Source of the DNA: a virus
IMG/VR virus record: IMGVR_UViG_3300044809_000064
Coordinates: 1 to 29,253 of that record
Strand: one strand, 5' to 3'
DNA length: 29,253 bases
Positions 14,743 through 23,279 of the stretch are shown here, in pieces (positions within the stretch are counted from its first letter, which is position 1; each line of letters opens with the position of its first letter). Made by a program: the position numbers and the translations under genes. The notes beneath the pieces were generated by a model. That model did not search any database. It saw only the letters and a list, made by a program, of their open reading frames with translations, and was not told the origin of the DNA.

Positions 14743-15027
14743 ATGGCTCAATTTCGCTACAAGCACGTCGGCGACTCGCGCCTCCTGCTCGAAGGCAAGC
14801 TCGTCAAGCCTGGTGAGGAGATCGAACGCGACGAGGAGATCATCAACGGCAACTTCGAGCCGGCCAACGAAGCCGCGGTGGCAGCGAAGGCAAAGCGCGA
14901 CGAAGAGGAAGGGACCGCACGCGCCGCCCACGAGCTGAGCCTCATGGGCACCGGCGCGGCGCCAGAGCTCGAACCCGAAGTCGAAGCCGCGAAACCCAAG
15001 CGGGCTGCCAAGCCCAAGGAGGCGTAA
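14743..15027 (+). CDS. Small charged protein before the tail tube gene
   Basis: This encodes 94 residues, with a GAGGAGG site 10 bases before the ATG. Residues 1-45 look like a small beta domain (MAQFRYKHVGDSRLLLEGKL onward, then EEIERDEEIING). The rest is a highly charged Ala/Glu/Lys tail ending in PKRAAKPKEA, probably disordered. The lysine-alanine C-terminus resembles tails seen in some virion and DNA-contact proteins, but no family is recognised. Confidence 0.65.
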   Translation: MAQFRYKHVGDSRLLLEGKLVKPGEEIERDEEIINGNFEPANEAAVAAKAKRDEEEGTARAAHELSLMGTGAAPELEPEVEAAKPKRAAKPKEA

Positions 15028-15034
15028 CAGCTAG

Positions 15035-15979
15035 ATGGCCAATCCTACTTACCGCCAAATTTTGGGCCTCGCAAAGGAGACCACGTGGGGCACTCCTGTC
15101 GTTGCGACGTCGTTCTTCCCGACCCGTAAGCCGAGCGGTTTCGTGCCGCAGTACGAGGACCTGCTCGACGACTACTTCCGCAACAACGCGAGCGACGAAC
15201 AGGCCTATTACCAGGGCGTGGGTCTAACGCCATTCGATAGCGGCGAGATGCTCGTCTGGCCCGACGACTCGCTGCATTTCCTGATGGCTCTGTTCGGCGT
15301 CGACACCATCAGCGGGGCTGGCCCTTACACGCATCCGATCACCCTGCTCAACACTGCCGACCCGCCGTCGTACACGCTCACGCTTTTCGACAACCTGATC
15401 GCTACGGCGCGACGCATCTCTGGAGCCCAGATCACCGAGGTCCTTCTCAAGTGGTCCACCAAGGGCAAATTGACGATGCAGGTGAAGGGTATCGGCAAGG
15501 TCGCCGACACAGTCACCAAACCGACTGAAACCTTCTCGGCCGCATCTCCCTTCCTGGGCTGGCAGTACACGGCCAGCGTATCGGGCGCGAACACCCGAGT
15601 TGAGGAAGGCGAGATCCTCTTCAAGCGCGATGTGCAGCCGGTCTACGGCGGTGCTGGAACGCAGGACATGAACCAGCGAATGATCGACAGCCTGAACGGC
15701 AGCGGCTTCCTTACGTTTGCTGTGATCGACGACACGGAGAAGGGGTACTACACCGGCAACACCCAGCCGGCGGTCTCCATCGTCTTCACATCCGGAACCA
15801 ACGTCCTGACCTTGCAGATGAGCAAGTGCGCGTTCGTCAAGGGATCAGACATCGACCGCGGCAGTCTCTACAGCAAGGTGCGCCTGCCGTTCAAGGCGAT
15901 CGCAAATGCGACCGACGCGGGGACCGGAAATGCCCCCGCCAAAATCATCGGCGTCAACGGAAAGTCGACCGCTTACTAG
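15035..15979 (+). CDS. Major tail tube protein
   Basis: This encodes 314 residues, ATG 15035. The opening RQILGLAKETTWGTPVVATSFF is the hallmark start of Phage_tube_2-type tail tube proteins (G-x-A-x-E-x-T-x-G-T-P-V-x-A). It is followed by an acidic PQYEDLLDDYFRNNASDEQ stretch and beta-rich blocks (GEMLVWPD, SYTLTLFDNLI, EVLLKWSTKGKLTMQVKGIG). Rings of this protein stack to form the tail tube through which DNA passes. It directly precedes the chaperone frameshift pair and the tape measure, as expected. Confidence 0.88.
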   Translation: MANPTYRQILGLAKETTWGTPVVATSFFPTRKPSGFVPQYEDLLDDYFRNNASDEQAYYQGVGLTPFDSGEMLVWPDDSLHFLMALFGVDTISGAGPYTHPITLLNTADPPSYTLTLFDNLIATARRISGAQITEVLLKWSTKGKLTMQVKGIGKVADTVTKPTETFSAASPFLGWQYTASVSGANTRVEEGEILFKRDVQPVYGGAGTQDMNQRMIDSLNGSGFLTFAVIDDTEKGYYTGNTQPAVSIVFTSGTNVLTLQMSKCAFVKGSDIDRGSLYSKVRLPFKAIANATDAGTGNAPAKIIGVNGKSTAY

Positions 15980-16004
15980 CCGTCCGAAAAGAGAAGGAGA
16001 GAAG

Positions 16005-16448
16005 TTGCCAGAGCTCAAGACAGTCGAGGTCGCCGTCGACACGTTCACGCTGAAGAACAGCGGCGTCACCGTTGCCATGAGGCGTAAGGCGAGCGCAGCC
16101 GAGCATGACCAGTCGATCCAGGGAATGATTGGAGAGGGCTACGCCAACCAGCGCCACGGGTATCGGATCTATCTGCGTTTTCTGGCGGCGGCGATCATCA
16201 CCTTCTGGGATGCGACCCGCCCCGGCAAGGATGGCGAGCAGGAACCGATCCCGATTTCGCCGCAGACGCTCGAGCTGATCCAAGACGAGAAGGATTACGA
16301 GCAACTGCTCGACGAGGCCGAGAAGCGCGTCGTGTTGCGGGAGGCGGCAGATCCGGAGGGGGAGCGAAATTTCGAGACGTCCTCTACACCGTCTTCACCG
16401 GAAACGAGCTCGAGTCCGGAGACCTCCCCAGGCTCGTCCGCGAACTAG
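16005..16448 (+). CDS. Tail assembly chaperone, short form (gpG-like)
   Basis: This encodes 147 residues from TTG 16005 with an AAGGAG site about 7 bases upstream. The frame is open back to 15906, but that overlaps the tail tube gene. The protein has a beta N-terminus (LKTVEVAVDTFTLKNSGVTV), a helical core, and a Ser/Thr/Pro/Glu-rich last 25 residues that look like out-of-frame sequence. The small chaperone between tube and tape measure coats the tape measure during tail assembly. A slippery A AAT TTC in frame at 16367-16373 allows the longer product to be made. Confidence 0.85.
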   Translation: MPELKTVEVAVDTFTLKNSGVTVAMRRKASAAEHDQSIQGMIGEGYANQRHGYRIYLRFLAAAIITFWDATRPGKDGEQEPIPISPQTLELIQDEKDYEQLLDEAEKRVVLREAADPEGERNFETSSTPSSPETSSSPETSPGSSAN

Positions 16449-16612
16449 ACCTTCTGGAGTCGCTGGGGCAGCAGTTCCCGCATGTCGCCTGGACCCTCGA
16501 GGGGCTCCGCGCCCTGGATCTCCAGGATCGAGTTGACCTCCAAACGATCGTGAACTACCGCTTCGACATCGCAGAGAGCAGGAGGGTGGATGACGGACAG
16601 AGCGGAACTTGA
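16005..16612 (+). CDS. Tail assembly chaperone, -1 frameshift form (gpGT-like)
   Basis: Reading the first 123 codons of the short form and then shifting back one base at A AAT TTC (16367-16373) continues in the -1 frame from 16373 to TGA 16610-16612. It adds 79 residues, for 202 in total. The added part reads like real protein: RDVLYTVFTGNELESGDLP, then RELDLLESLGQQFPHVAWTL, then LQTIVNYRFDIAESRR. It has no good start of its own. This is the lambda G/GT arrangement, in which the extension recruits tail tube subunits. The last 23 bases overlap the tape measure gene. Confidence 0.82.
16367..16373 (+). other. Programmed -1 ribosomal frameshift site A AAT TTC
   Basis: The heptamer fits the canonical X XXY YYZ rule exactly in the zero frame (codons CGA AAT TTC), giving AAA TTT after slippage. 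A short inverted repeat, CCGGA (16398-16402) with TCCGG (16415-16419), follows 24 bases downstream. A G-run (16358-16362) just before could add an upstream Shine-Dalgarno-like stimulus. Confidence 0.8.
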
Positions 16613-18641
16613 ACTCGTTATTGCCAGCCAGGTCGATCGCGTCCTGGCTGGCCTTAGCTCGTTTGAGCGGTCCCTCAACCAAATCGAGAAAGCGCATGTA
16701 ACCACCGGCCAGCAGGCGCAAGTCCACGGCCAGAAGGTCGAAGAGTTCACCGGAAAGATGAGCCGGCTCGCCGACGTTGGCAAGCTCTTCGCGGCGTGGG
16801 AAATCATCGAGCGGGTGATGGGCTCGTTCAAGGGCCTGGAGAAGTTCAACACCGATCTCCTCCACACGACGCAGCTGCTCGGCGGGAATGCCGAGGCGGC
16901 GTCAACCTGGTCCGCGATCGCCAGCGTGATGGACATCGACATCGGTCAGGTTGACCGAGCTTTCGCCAAGCTCTCGACGAACCTCAACTCTGGCGCGAGC
17001 CCCGCGCTCAAGCAGATGGGCATCGCGGGCGAGGACGCCCACGGAAAGCTCCGGCCACTAAACGACGTCGTCAACCAGGCGGCCGACTATTTTCACGCCC
17101 ACGCCGGCGCGGTCAACAACGCCGCTCTTGCCAACGAGCTCTTCGGCCGTGGTGGGTACCAGCTGCTGCCCATCCTCGAGCAGGGCAGCGCGGGCCTGGC
17201 GGCATTCACTGCCGAAGCGCGAAAGTACGGCCTCATCCTCGACGCCGAGACCATTCAGCGCAACGCCGCGTTCACCTTCCAGCTGAAGGAAGCAGAGTTG
17301 GCGGGCCGCGGCCTAGCCGTCACCTTCGGCAACACCGTGCTCCCTGGCCTCGCCGCGTTCGGCCAGGCATTGTCTAGGGTGATCGCGGACAACCTGCCGG
17401 CCTTCATCGCCGGCGTGCAGCGCGCGGTCAGCTACCTGATCGGCTTCGTCGAGGCCTTCGCCGGCGTCACGTTGTCGGTCGACCAGGGCGCGATGGCACT
17501 CGGCGAGATGAGCGGCATGGCGTTGGATACCGGCTCCGCGATGGAGAAGAGTGGCGCCGCAGCGGCCGCCTTCGCTGAGCGCGAGCGCCAGGTCCGGGAC
17601 GCCGCTCGAGACACCACCAACGCGATCGACGACCAGATCCGCTCGCTGAACGCGCAGGTGGCAGCGACCCAGTTTGCTGACAAGCAGGACAAGCTCAACG
17701 ACCAGGTCGCCTCCAAAGAAAAGGACGTCCAGCGCCTGCGCGAGGATCAGTACCGCGAGTTCTGGCTGGGCAACTTTCAGAACGCCAAGAACATCGCGGA
17801 CCAGATCGTCGCGGCGAAGGCGCAAGAGGAGGACCTCAAGCTCCAGATCACTCGCTCGAGCGAGGAGAACGCGACCAAGCTGCGGATCTCCGGGCTTGAA
17901 GCTCAGAAGCGCAGCGTCAACGACGGGGCGCAGGCGCAGATCGAAGCGATTCAACGGGCAGCAGCTGCCGGGAGTGCCGCGGTTGGCGGCATGGCTGCGG
18001 GCTTCGCTCCAACGGTCGCCGCAGGCAGCGCCGCTGCCGCGGAGAAGTTCAAGTTCGCGATGGACGCCAGCGCCGAGGCGACTGGCCTTTCGATGGGCAA
18101 GAAGCTTCAGGACGCGCTCTTTGGTCCTCAGATCTGGGTCGATTCGGACCGCAAGATCGCCGGCCATTTCGAGCGCTCGGGCGGGCAGGGGTTCACCGCG
18201 ATTGGCACCGCTATCGGCGATGCCATCGCGACCGGGTTGACAACCGCGCTTGGCCGCGGGGTCCAGAACTGGTGGAACAACACCTTCATCCCCGGCCTCG
18301 CACGTCGGCTGAAGAACATTGCACCCGGAGGCGGTGGCGTCTTTGCCGATGACTTCGCGAGGCAGAGCGGCAACCTCAGCTTCGGTGGCGGGGGCATCGT
18401 CCCTGGACCCCGCGGTGCTTCCGTCTTCCCGGTCGAGGTCCATGGCGGCGAGGTCATTCAAACTCCCGAACAGGCCGCGGCGGGCATGGACGAAACCAAC
18501 GGGCTTCTCCGCCAGCTGATCGCCCTGATCGCGGCAGGTCAGTCCTCAGGCGGTGCAGGCACCGCGGCAGCGATTAGCGAGCTGATGGAACGTGTCGCCA
18601 CCGGCCGCCGGCGCGGCATGGTCGGCAGCTACGCGAGGTAA
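16590..18641 (+). CDS. Tape measure protein
   Basis: This encodes 683 residues, ATG 16590. The N-terminal 110 residues are helical and coiled (ELVIASQVDRVLAGLSSFER, then KLFAAWEIIERVMGSFKGL). Next come the GNAEAASTWSAIASVMDI and ELFGRGGYQLLPIL blocks typical of minor-tail/tape-measure domains. Hydrophobic segments lie near 255-300, a long coiled coil at about 340-450 (heptads such as LNDQVASKEKDVQRLREDQY), and a Gly-rich C-terminus. The protein sets tail length; at roughly 1.5 A per residue this suggests a tail of about 100 nm. It follows the chaperone pair directly. Confidence 0.92.
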   Translation: MTDRAELELVIASQVDRVLAGLSSFERSLNQIEKAHVTTGQQAQVHGQKVEEFTGKMSRLADVGKLFAAWEIIERVMGSFKGLEKFNTDLLHTTQLLGGNAEAASTWSAIASVMDIDIGQVDRAFAKLSTNLNSGASPALKQMGIAGEDAHGKLRPLNDVVNQAADYFHAHAGAVNNAALANELFGRGGYQLLPILEQGSAGLAAFTAEARKYGLILDAETIQRNAAFTFQLKEAELAGRGLAVTFGNTVLPGLAAFGQALSRVIADNLPAFIAGVQRAVSYLIGFVEAFAGVTLSVDQGAMALGEMSGMALDTGSAMEKSGAAAAAFAERERQVRDAARDTTNAIDDQIRSLNAQVAATQFADKQDKLNDQVASKEKDVQRLREDQYREFWLGNFQNAKNIADQIVAAKAQEEDLKLQITRSSEENATKLRISGLEAQKRSVNDGAQAQIEAIQRAAAAGSAAVGGMAAGFAPTVAAGSAAAAEKFKFAMDASAEATGLSMGKKLQDALFGPQIWVDSDRKIAGHFERSGGQGFTAIGTAIGDAIATGLTTALGRGVQNWWNNTFIPGLARRLKNIAPGGGGVFADDFARQSGNLSFGGGGIVPGPRGASVFPVEVHGGEVIQTPEQAAAGMDETNGLLRQLIALIAAGQSSGGAGTAAAISELMERVATGRRRGMVGSYAR

Positions 18642-18645
18642 CTGA

Positions 18646-19518
18646 GTGCCCCAAGCGATCATTACCGCCCAGACCTTCTTCGGCAACAACGCGCTGCCGG
18701 ACGGCCAAGGCACGATGGCCTGGACGACTCTCTCCGACTTCACCTCCTGGTTTCCAGCGGAGTGGCAGATCGATGGAGCGAGCCGCCAGCTCGGAGTCGC
18801 GCAGATCCCTTTCCGCGGGAAATCGTTCTACGTCTCGGACGACTTCGCGGGCAAGTCGATCATCGTGCCATCAAAATATTTCGAGGGCCCTGGAGTTTCG
18901 CTGGGAGCCGCGAAGGCCGTGCTTTCGCAGGCCGGTGAGCAGTACCTCAGCTTCGACAACAAGGTCACCGCCGCGCTTGTGAAGCTGAAGAGCTTCGGCG
19001 TGCCGAGGATGATGCGGCGGTTCTCGCCCTACTGGTGGGACCTGCCTGGCCTCGAGTTCTTTGCAAAGGAGCCCTTCTTCTCCGACGTCGCAACGACGAC
19101 GCCGGCGGGCTTCCCCATCGCGCAGGGCGGAGCGGTCGCACCTGGCACGACAGCGACGACGGCGATCGTTTACGCGGGGTCGGTCCGGACCTTCCCCGTC
19201 TTCACGCTGAACGTGCCGGTCGGCAACGGCGTGGTCATCAACCAGTTCGTCATCAAGAACAACATGACGGGCGAGACGCTGACGATCACCTTCGGCCCGC
19301 CCTTGGCGGCCGCGACCGCATACACGATCACGATCGACTGCGAGGCGATGACCGTCGTCGACCAGAACGGCCTTTTTCACGACATCGCCGGGTCATTCCC
19401 GAAGCTCACTGGCCCCGCAGGTCAATCGCAGAACGTCGCGACGACCTTGATCTCGGCCTCGGGCACGACGACCGGCGTAACGGTCGGCTGCACCTTCAAG
19501 AACAAATGGGAGCTCTGA
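18646..19518 (+). CDS. Distal tail protein (Dit-like)
   Basis: This encodes 290 residues from GTG 18646, just after the tape measure. It is beta-rich throughout. Features include a middle block LVKLKSFGVPRMMRRFSPYW and a second-half repeat-like beta domain (NVPVGNGVVINQFVIKNNMT, then ETLTITFGPPLAAATAYTIT). Dit proteins make the hexameric hub where the tail tube meets the baseplate; the C-terminal beta domain fits a galectin-like module. The call rests on position directly after the tape measure and on fold impression. Confidence 0.7.
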   Translation: MPQAIITAQTFFGNNALPDGQGTMAWTTLSDFTSWFPAEWQIDGASRQLGVAQIPFRGKSFYVSDDFAGKSIIVPSKYFEGPGVSLGAAKAVLSQAGEQYLSFDNKVTAALVKLKSFGVPRMMRRFSPYWWDLPGLEFFAKEPFFSDVATTTPAGFPIAQGGAVAPGTTATTAIVYAGSVRTFPVFTLNVPVGNGVVINQFVIKNNMTGETLTITFGPPLAAATAYTITIDCEAMTVVDQNGLFHDIAGSFPKLTGPAGQSQNVATTLISASGTTTGVTVGCTFKNKWEL

Positions 19519-19521
19519 CGC

Positions 19522-20433
19522 TTGCCAGCTAAACAACTCGCGAACTTTGTCCAGCACGCTCTCACGGTGCAACCGTTGGTGGGCGACACGGTTCTGACCT
19601 GGGATTCGGTCTCAGGCTGGCCGCCCGTCGGCGATTTCTCCCTGCGACTCGACAACCCGGCCTTGACGATCAGTGAACTCGTAAGGGTCACGTCGGTCAA
19701 CGTCGGGGCAAACCAGACGACGGTCGTGCGCGCACAGGAAGGAACATCGGCGAGCGGTTCGTTCGTCATAGGGAGCACGGGTGGGAACGACTTGACCGCG
19801 CAAACGCTGACCGACGCGATGCTCAGGCTTGACACCTCTCTCAGCCAGACGCTCACCGGGCCGTTGTCGATTCCAACCGCACTCGGCGGCTCGCCCGCCG
19901 CGACGAGCTACGGGACCGTCCCCTTGAAATTCGCGGAGACATTGCTCGGGGCACCCGCCGCGAGCGTGTCGTTCACCAGCATCCCGGCTACCTTCCGCAA
20001 CCTCAGCTGGGCCGGTTACGTGCGCGGCGACACTTCCGCCGTCAACCAGACGGTCTTCTGGCGACTCAACAACGATTCCGCCGCCAACTACGACACCGAG
20101 CAAAATAACTTTTTCGGCACAACGACTTCGGTCCCCGCTGAAGCCCTCGCTACTGCGAGTCCGGTCGTTGCCACGATGCCGGCCGCGACCGCCACGGCGA
20201 ACTACTTCGGCACGTTCCACGGGCGTCTTCATCAGTACGCCGGAACGACAGGTAACAAGATCTGGACAGCCGAGTCAGCCGAAGCGCGAAGTAACGCGAC
20301 CAGCAACCAGATCAGGACGATTTGGATGGGGAAGTGGCGCACGACCGCCACGGCCGTCAACCGAGTCGACTTCTTCCCCGGCGCCAACAACTTCGCTACT
20401 GGCAGCTACTTCGGAATTCTCTTGGAGCCTTAA
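19522..20433 (+). CDS. Tail fibre / receptor-binding-like protein
   Basis: This encodes 303 residues from TTG 19522. Residues 1-100 are a beta domain (ALTVQPLVGDTVLTWDSVSG onward, then RVTSVNVGANQTTVVRAQEG), the kind that attaches to the tail tip. A short helical stretch (LTDAMLRLDTSLSQ) leads to a Thr/Ser/Ala-rich C-terminal beta domain (about 130-303) with VSFTSIPATFRNLSWAGYVR, which resembles receptor- or sugar-binding fibre tips. The C-terminal domain probably decides host binding, which is inference. The next small gene starts 3 bases later. Confidence 0.65.
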   Translation: MPAKQLANFVQHALTVQPLVGDTVLTWDSVSGWPPVGDFSLRLDNPALTISELVRVTSVNVGANQTTVVRAQEGTSASGSFVIGSTGGNDLTAQTLTDAMLRLDTSLSQTLTGPLSIPTALGGSPAATSYGTVPLKFAETLLGAPAASVSFTSIPATFRNLSWAGYVRGDTSAVNQTVFWRLNNDSAANYDTEQNNFFGTTTSVPAEALATASPVVATMPAATATANYFGTFHGRLHQYAGTTGNKIWTAESAEARSNATSNQIRTIWMGKWRTTATAVNRVDFFPGANNFATGSYFGILLEP

Positions 20434-20436
20434 GAC

Positions 20437-20865
20437 ATGGCATTTGATGTTCAGAACACAAGGCGCCTCTACCCGACGAACCTGTACGAACCGCCCGCCG
20501 ATCCGCATCACATCCACCTTGCGCCCTGCCTTTCTGAATGCGACCTGGAACACGACCACGTCCCGGTTTGTGTAGACCATGGCATCGAGGCCTGTCCCGC
20601 GAGTCATTGGCTCGGCGGTCACCCCGTACCGAATCACCCTCATCACGTTGAGTTCGACGGCTCAACCGGGCAATGGGGATACACGCGGCTCACTCAAGAG
20701 GAAATCTCAGACCTCGAACAGCTCGCGGACTTTGAGCGCGAGTGCCAGCAAGAGCAGGAGGAGAGGGTTCGCCAGCGAATCGCACTCATCCGCGCGAAGG
20801 CGGAACACGACCCGGCGTTCCTTGCCCTTGCCGAGCATCTCGGTATTCGGTTCGACGAGGTCTAA
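20437..20865 (+). CDS. His/Cys-rich protein with C-terminal coiled coil
   Basis: This encodes 142 residues, ATG 20437. Residues 22-70 carry an unusual density of His and Cys (HHIHLAPCLSECDLEHDH, then CVDHGIEACPASHWLGGH), which could bind metal. Residues 82-135 form a charged helix (LEQLADFERECQQEQEERVR onward) likely to be coiled-coil. It lies between the fibre and hub genes, so it may be a tail-tip accessory. No family is recognised and no function is proposed. Confidence 0.65.
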   Translation: MAFDVQNTRRLYPTNLYEPPADPHHIHLAPCLSECDLEHDHVPVCVDHGIEACPASHWLGGHPVPNHPHHVEFDGSTGQWGYTRLTQEEISDLEQLADFERECQQEQEERVRQRIALIRAKAEHDPAFLALAEHLGIRFDEV

Positions 20866-22644
20866 GTGCCAGGACCTTCAACCTACGGCGGTCTCGGTGT
20901 TCGCGGCGGCGGCCTTGGGCTGATGGGCCTCGGCGGTCCGCAGCAGCCGCAACCCTTCGCGTTCGCGCCCATGCCGGCACAGGCGCTCCCTTACATCGCG
21001 CACCTATACACCAACGGAATGCAGTTCAAGCGCACGCTCGGCGACGCATCGAGCGCCGGCGGTGCCAGCGCCGCGATGATCACAAAGCCCGGGTTGAAGA
21101 TGACCCTCAACGGCGGCTATCATCCGATCACGCTGGAGCTCGCCGGCGCGCAGTTGCCAACAAACCTGGTCGTCGACCCAGGGTTCGAGGCGAGCGACGT
21201 ACTGGCGGATGTGCAGGCCAACTGGACCCTCACAACCCCAGGCGAATGGGCGCTATTGAGCACCGCGACTGATATGCGCGGCGGGCGTCGAGGGCTGAAG
21301 TGCACTCGGACGGCGCTCGGTCCCAACAGCTGGAACTTCTGCTATGGCAAGGTCGACATTCCGGTTGTCGCCGGAATGACCTACATGGCTTCGGGATGGG
21401 TCAAGCAGTCAGCGGGCGCCGTCAACGGACACATCAAGCTCAGTTGGCTTGACAAGGCTGGCGCAGAGATCTCGAACATCCTGCCGATCGGCCTGACCAG
21501 CGGCCTGAAGCCGTGGACTTTTGGAAGCGCTACGGGAATCGTGCCATCACACGCGATTACAGCCCGATTCCATTTCGCAGCGGGATGGTGGGACGGGGTC
21601 ACTGGCACGAACGCGCAGACCTGGTTTGACGATGCCCGCTTCGCCCAGGGCACCTCGCTCGACGATCCGATCCAGCTCGGCGACATCATCACGCTGACCG
21701 AGAACGGCGATAGCAGCGGCACGGTCCTCTACACCGGGATCGTCGAAGAAATGCCCGACGAGGTCGGGGCTGGGGCGGCGGGCTCGAAGCACCAAGTTTC
21801 GTTGACCCCCTTCGTGGCCGAGCTCGGCGACACGGACTTCAATCAGCAGTACTCGACGTTGACCGACGTGGCTCAAATGGTGCGCGACGCGGTTAACAAA
21901 ACGGGGCATTGCCGAGTTTCTCAGAAGTCCTGCGGCGACACCGGCGTCCTGGCCATCTACAACTTCAACCAGACCAACGTGCTCGAGGTCCTCAACGTCG
22001 CGAAGCGGATCGCCGGCGTGAACTTCTGGTGGTTCGTCGACGCGATGGGCCTGGTGTGGTTTCAGTCCGCCACGCCCACGAACCCGGCGAGGATCACCCT
22101 CAAGCGAGGTTCCGATTACACGAGAAGGCGTCGGACGCCGAGCATCGTTGGGCTGAAGAACAAGATTCGCGCCCTCGGCGGCTATCCGGTCGGGGCGTCC
22201 GTTCCCATTCAGTCGCTCTACAGCAACGCTGCTTCTCAAAAGGCTTACGGCGTGCGGACTCTGGACCCCGGCCTAGTCTTCCCGACCGTCACCGACCAGG
22301 GCACGCTCGACAAGATTGTCAACACGGTCGGCGCTGCGCTCGATCGAGTCCACACATCGATCGACCTTGACGTCCCTTTGTTGGATAAACGCCTGACGCT
22401 CGCGGTCCCCGGAGGGTTGACGGCTCGACTATTAGAACCATCACAAGAAGCGATCGCACAACCCACAGCCCTCGGCTCGGGCGGGTATTCCGGTCCTTAT
22501 GTCGCACAGGACATCGAGATGAATGGCGTCGAGCAAAAACTCCTCACCGGAGATGTTCCGATCTCGGGGTTGAAGGACATCGAGTTCGAGCTGGATCGAG
22601 TCGTCCAGCGATTGGGCGTCCTTTCAGCGGGGTACGGGGCATGA
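20866..22644 (+). CDS. Baseplate hub / tail-tip protein with inserted carbohydrate-binding-like module
   Basis: This encodes 592 residues from GTG 20866 directly after the previous stop. The first 40 residues are Gly/Pro-rich. Residues 50-95 begin a hub-like beta domain. Residues 99-255 look like a CBM_4/9-type jelly roll: NLVVDPGFEA, a W-T-L core, RRGLKCTRTA, AGMTYMASGWVK, IKLSWLDKAGAEI, then QTWFDDARFA. After the insert the hub pattern resumes (DPIQLGDIITLTENGDSSGT onward, GTVLYTGIVEE), with NVLEVLNVAKRIAGVNFWWF. Tail hub proteins join the tail tube to fibres and pierce the envelope. The inserted module could bind cell-wall sugars, which is inference. Confidence 0.7.
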   Translation: MPGPSTYGGLGVRGGGLGLMGLGGPQQPQPFAFAPMPAQALPYIAHLYTNGMQFKRTLGDASSAGGASAAMITKPGLKMTLNGGYHPITLELAGAQLPTNLVVDPGFEASDVLADVQANWTLTTPGEWALLSTATDMRGGRRGLKCTRTALGPNSWNFCYGKVDIPVVAGMTYMASGWVKQSAGAVNGHIKLSWLDKAGAEISNILPIGLTSGLKPWTFGSATGIVPSHAITARFHFAAGWWDGVTGTNAQTWFDDARFAQGTSLDDPIQLGDIITLTENGDSSGTVLYTGIVEEMPDEVGAGAAGSKHQVSLTPFVAELGDTDFNQQYSTLTDVAQMVRDAVNKTGHCRVSQKSCGDTGVLAIYNFNQTNVLEVLNVAKRIAGVNFWWFVDAMGLVWFQSATPTNPARITLKRGSDYTRRRRTPSIVGLKNKIRALGGYPVGASVPIQSLYSNAASQKAYGVRTLDPGLVFPTVTDQGTLDKIVNTVGAALDRVHTSIDLDVPLLDKRLTLAVPGGLTARLLEPSQEAIAQPTALGSGGYSGPYVAQDIEMNGVEQKLLTGDVPISGLKDIEFELDRVVQRLGVLSAGYGA

Positions 22645-23276
22645 GCGCCGGGGTTGGGGCGGTTGATACCACCAAGACGACCGACCACTACGACTTAGAC
22701 GACGGCGATGCGACCACGCCGATCTACCTCGACTACATCGTCCCGACGGGGATGTCGGGCATCATCAAAGTCACGCTGTCCTGGAAGCGCCGGCCTTTTC
22801 GATCCACTACCAACCTGAGTCCCTCCAGCATCGGGACCGACGCCACCGGCTCGAGCGGTCACAGCCACAGCCACGGGCACACTATCCCGATTGACGCTGG
22901 CCCCTTCACGAATGCGGCCGGTCAGAACGCCGCCGGCGGCAACCTCGCAACCGGGTTCGGTCCGACCACTGCGCCGGTCAACAGCAACGCGACCGGCGAG
23001 TCTGGTCATTCGCATTCCCACACCCACACCCTCTCGGGCTCGGGAGCGCAAGCGGTGACTGAGGCCCCCCCGCCGCTCGCGACGGTCACAGCGATTTCGT
23101 TCGATGGGATCGACCGGACGGCCGCGCTCGGCGGTCCGTGGAGTGGAGATGTCGCGGAGCTCGACATCACGTCGGTCTTCCTGAGGAGCGCCTCGACTTG
23201 GCACGCAATCGCCTTTAGCCTCAGTGGCCTCGGACGCCTGGTTAACCTGCTTCGGATTTACTACACGACCAGCTAG
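22641..23276 (+). CDS. Tail fibre with two HxHxHxH metal-binding motifs
   Basis: This encodes 211 residues, ATG 22641 overlapping the hub stop (ATGA). The N-terminal 60 residues look like an attachment domain. Residues 74-80 read HSHSHGH and 123-129 HSHSHTH; each follows a Ser-Gly and leads into a Thr-rich beta stretch. HxH repeats in trimeric fibres (T4 gp12, for example) coordinate iron or other metal ions along the axis. Gly/Asn/Ala-rich sequence joins the two motifs. The C-terminal 60 residues form a beta tip. It is probably the distal fibre of the tail and part of the host-range determinant. Confidence 0.75.
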   Translation: MSAGVGAVDTTKTTDHYDLDDGDATTPIYLDYIVPTGMSGIIKVTLSWKRRPFRSTTNLSPSSIGTDATGSSGHSHSHGHTIPIDAGPFTNAAGQNAAGGNLATGFGPTTAPVNSNATGESGHSHSHTHTLSGSGAQAVTEAPPPLATVTAISFDGIDRTAALGGPWSGDVAELDITSVFLRSASTWHAIAFSLSGLGRLVNLLRIYYTTS

Positions 23277-23279
23277 GGG

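Noticed and set aside
16373-16612. Separate gene for the second chaperone
   Set aside because: There is no good start codon with a ribosome site in this frame, and a slippery heptamer joins it to the upstream gene.
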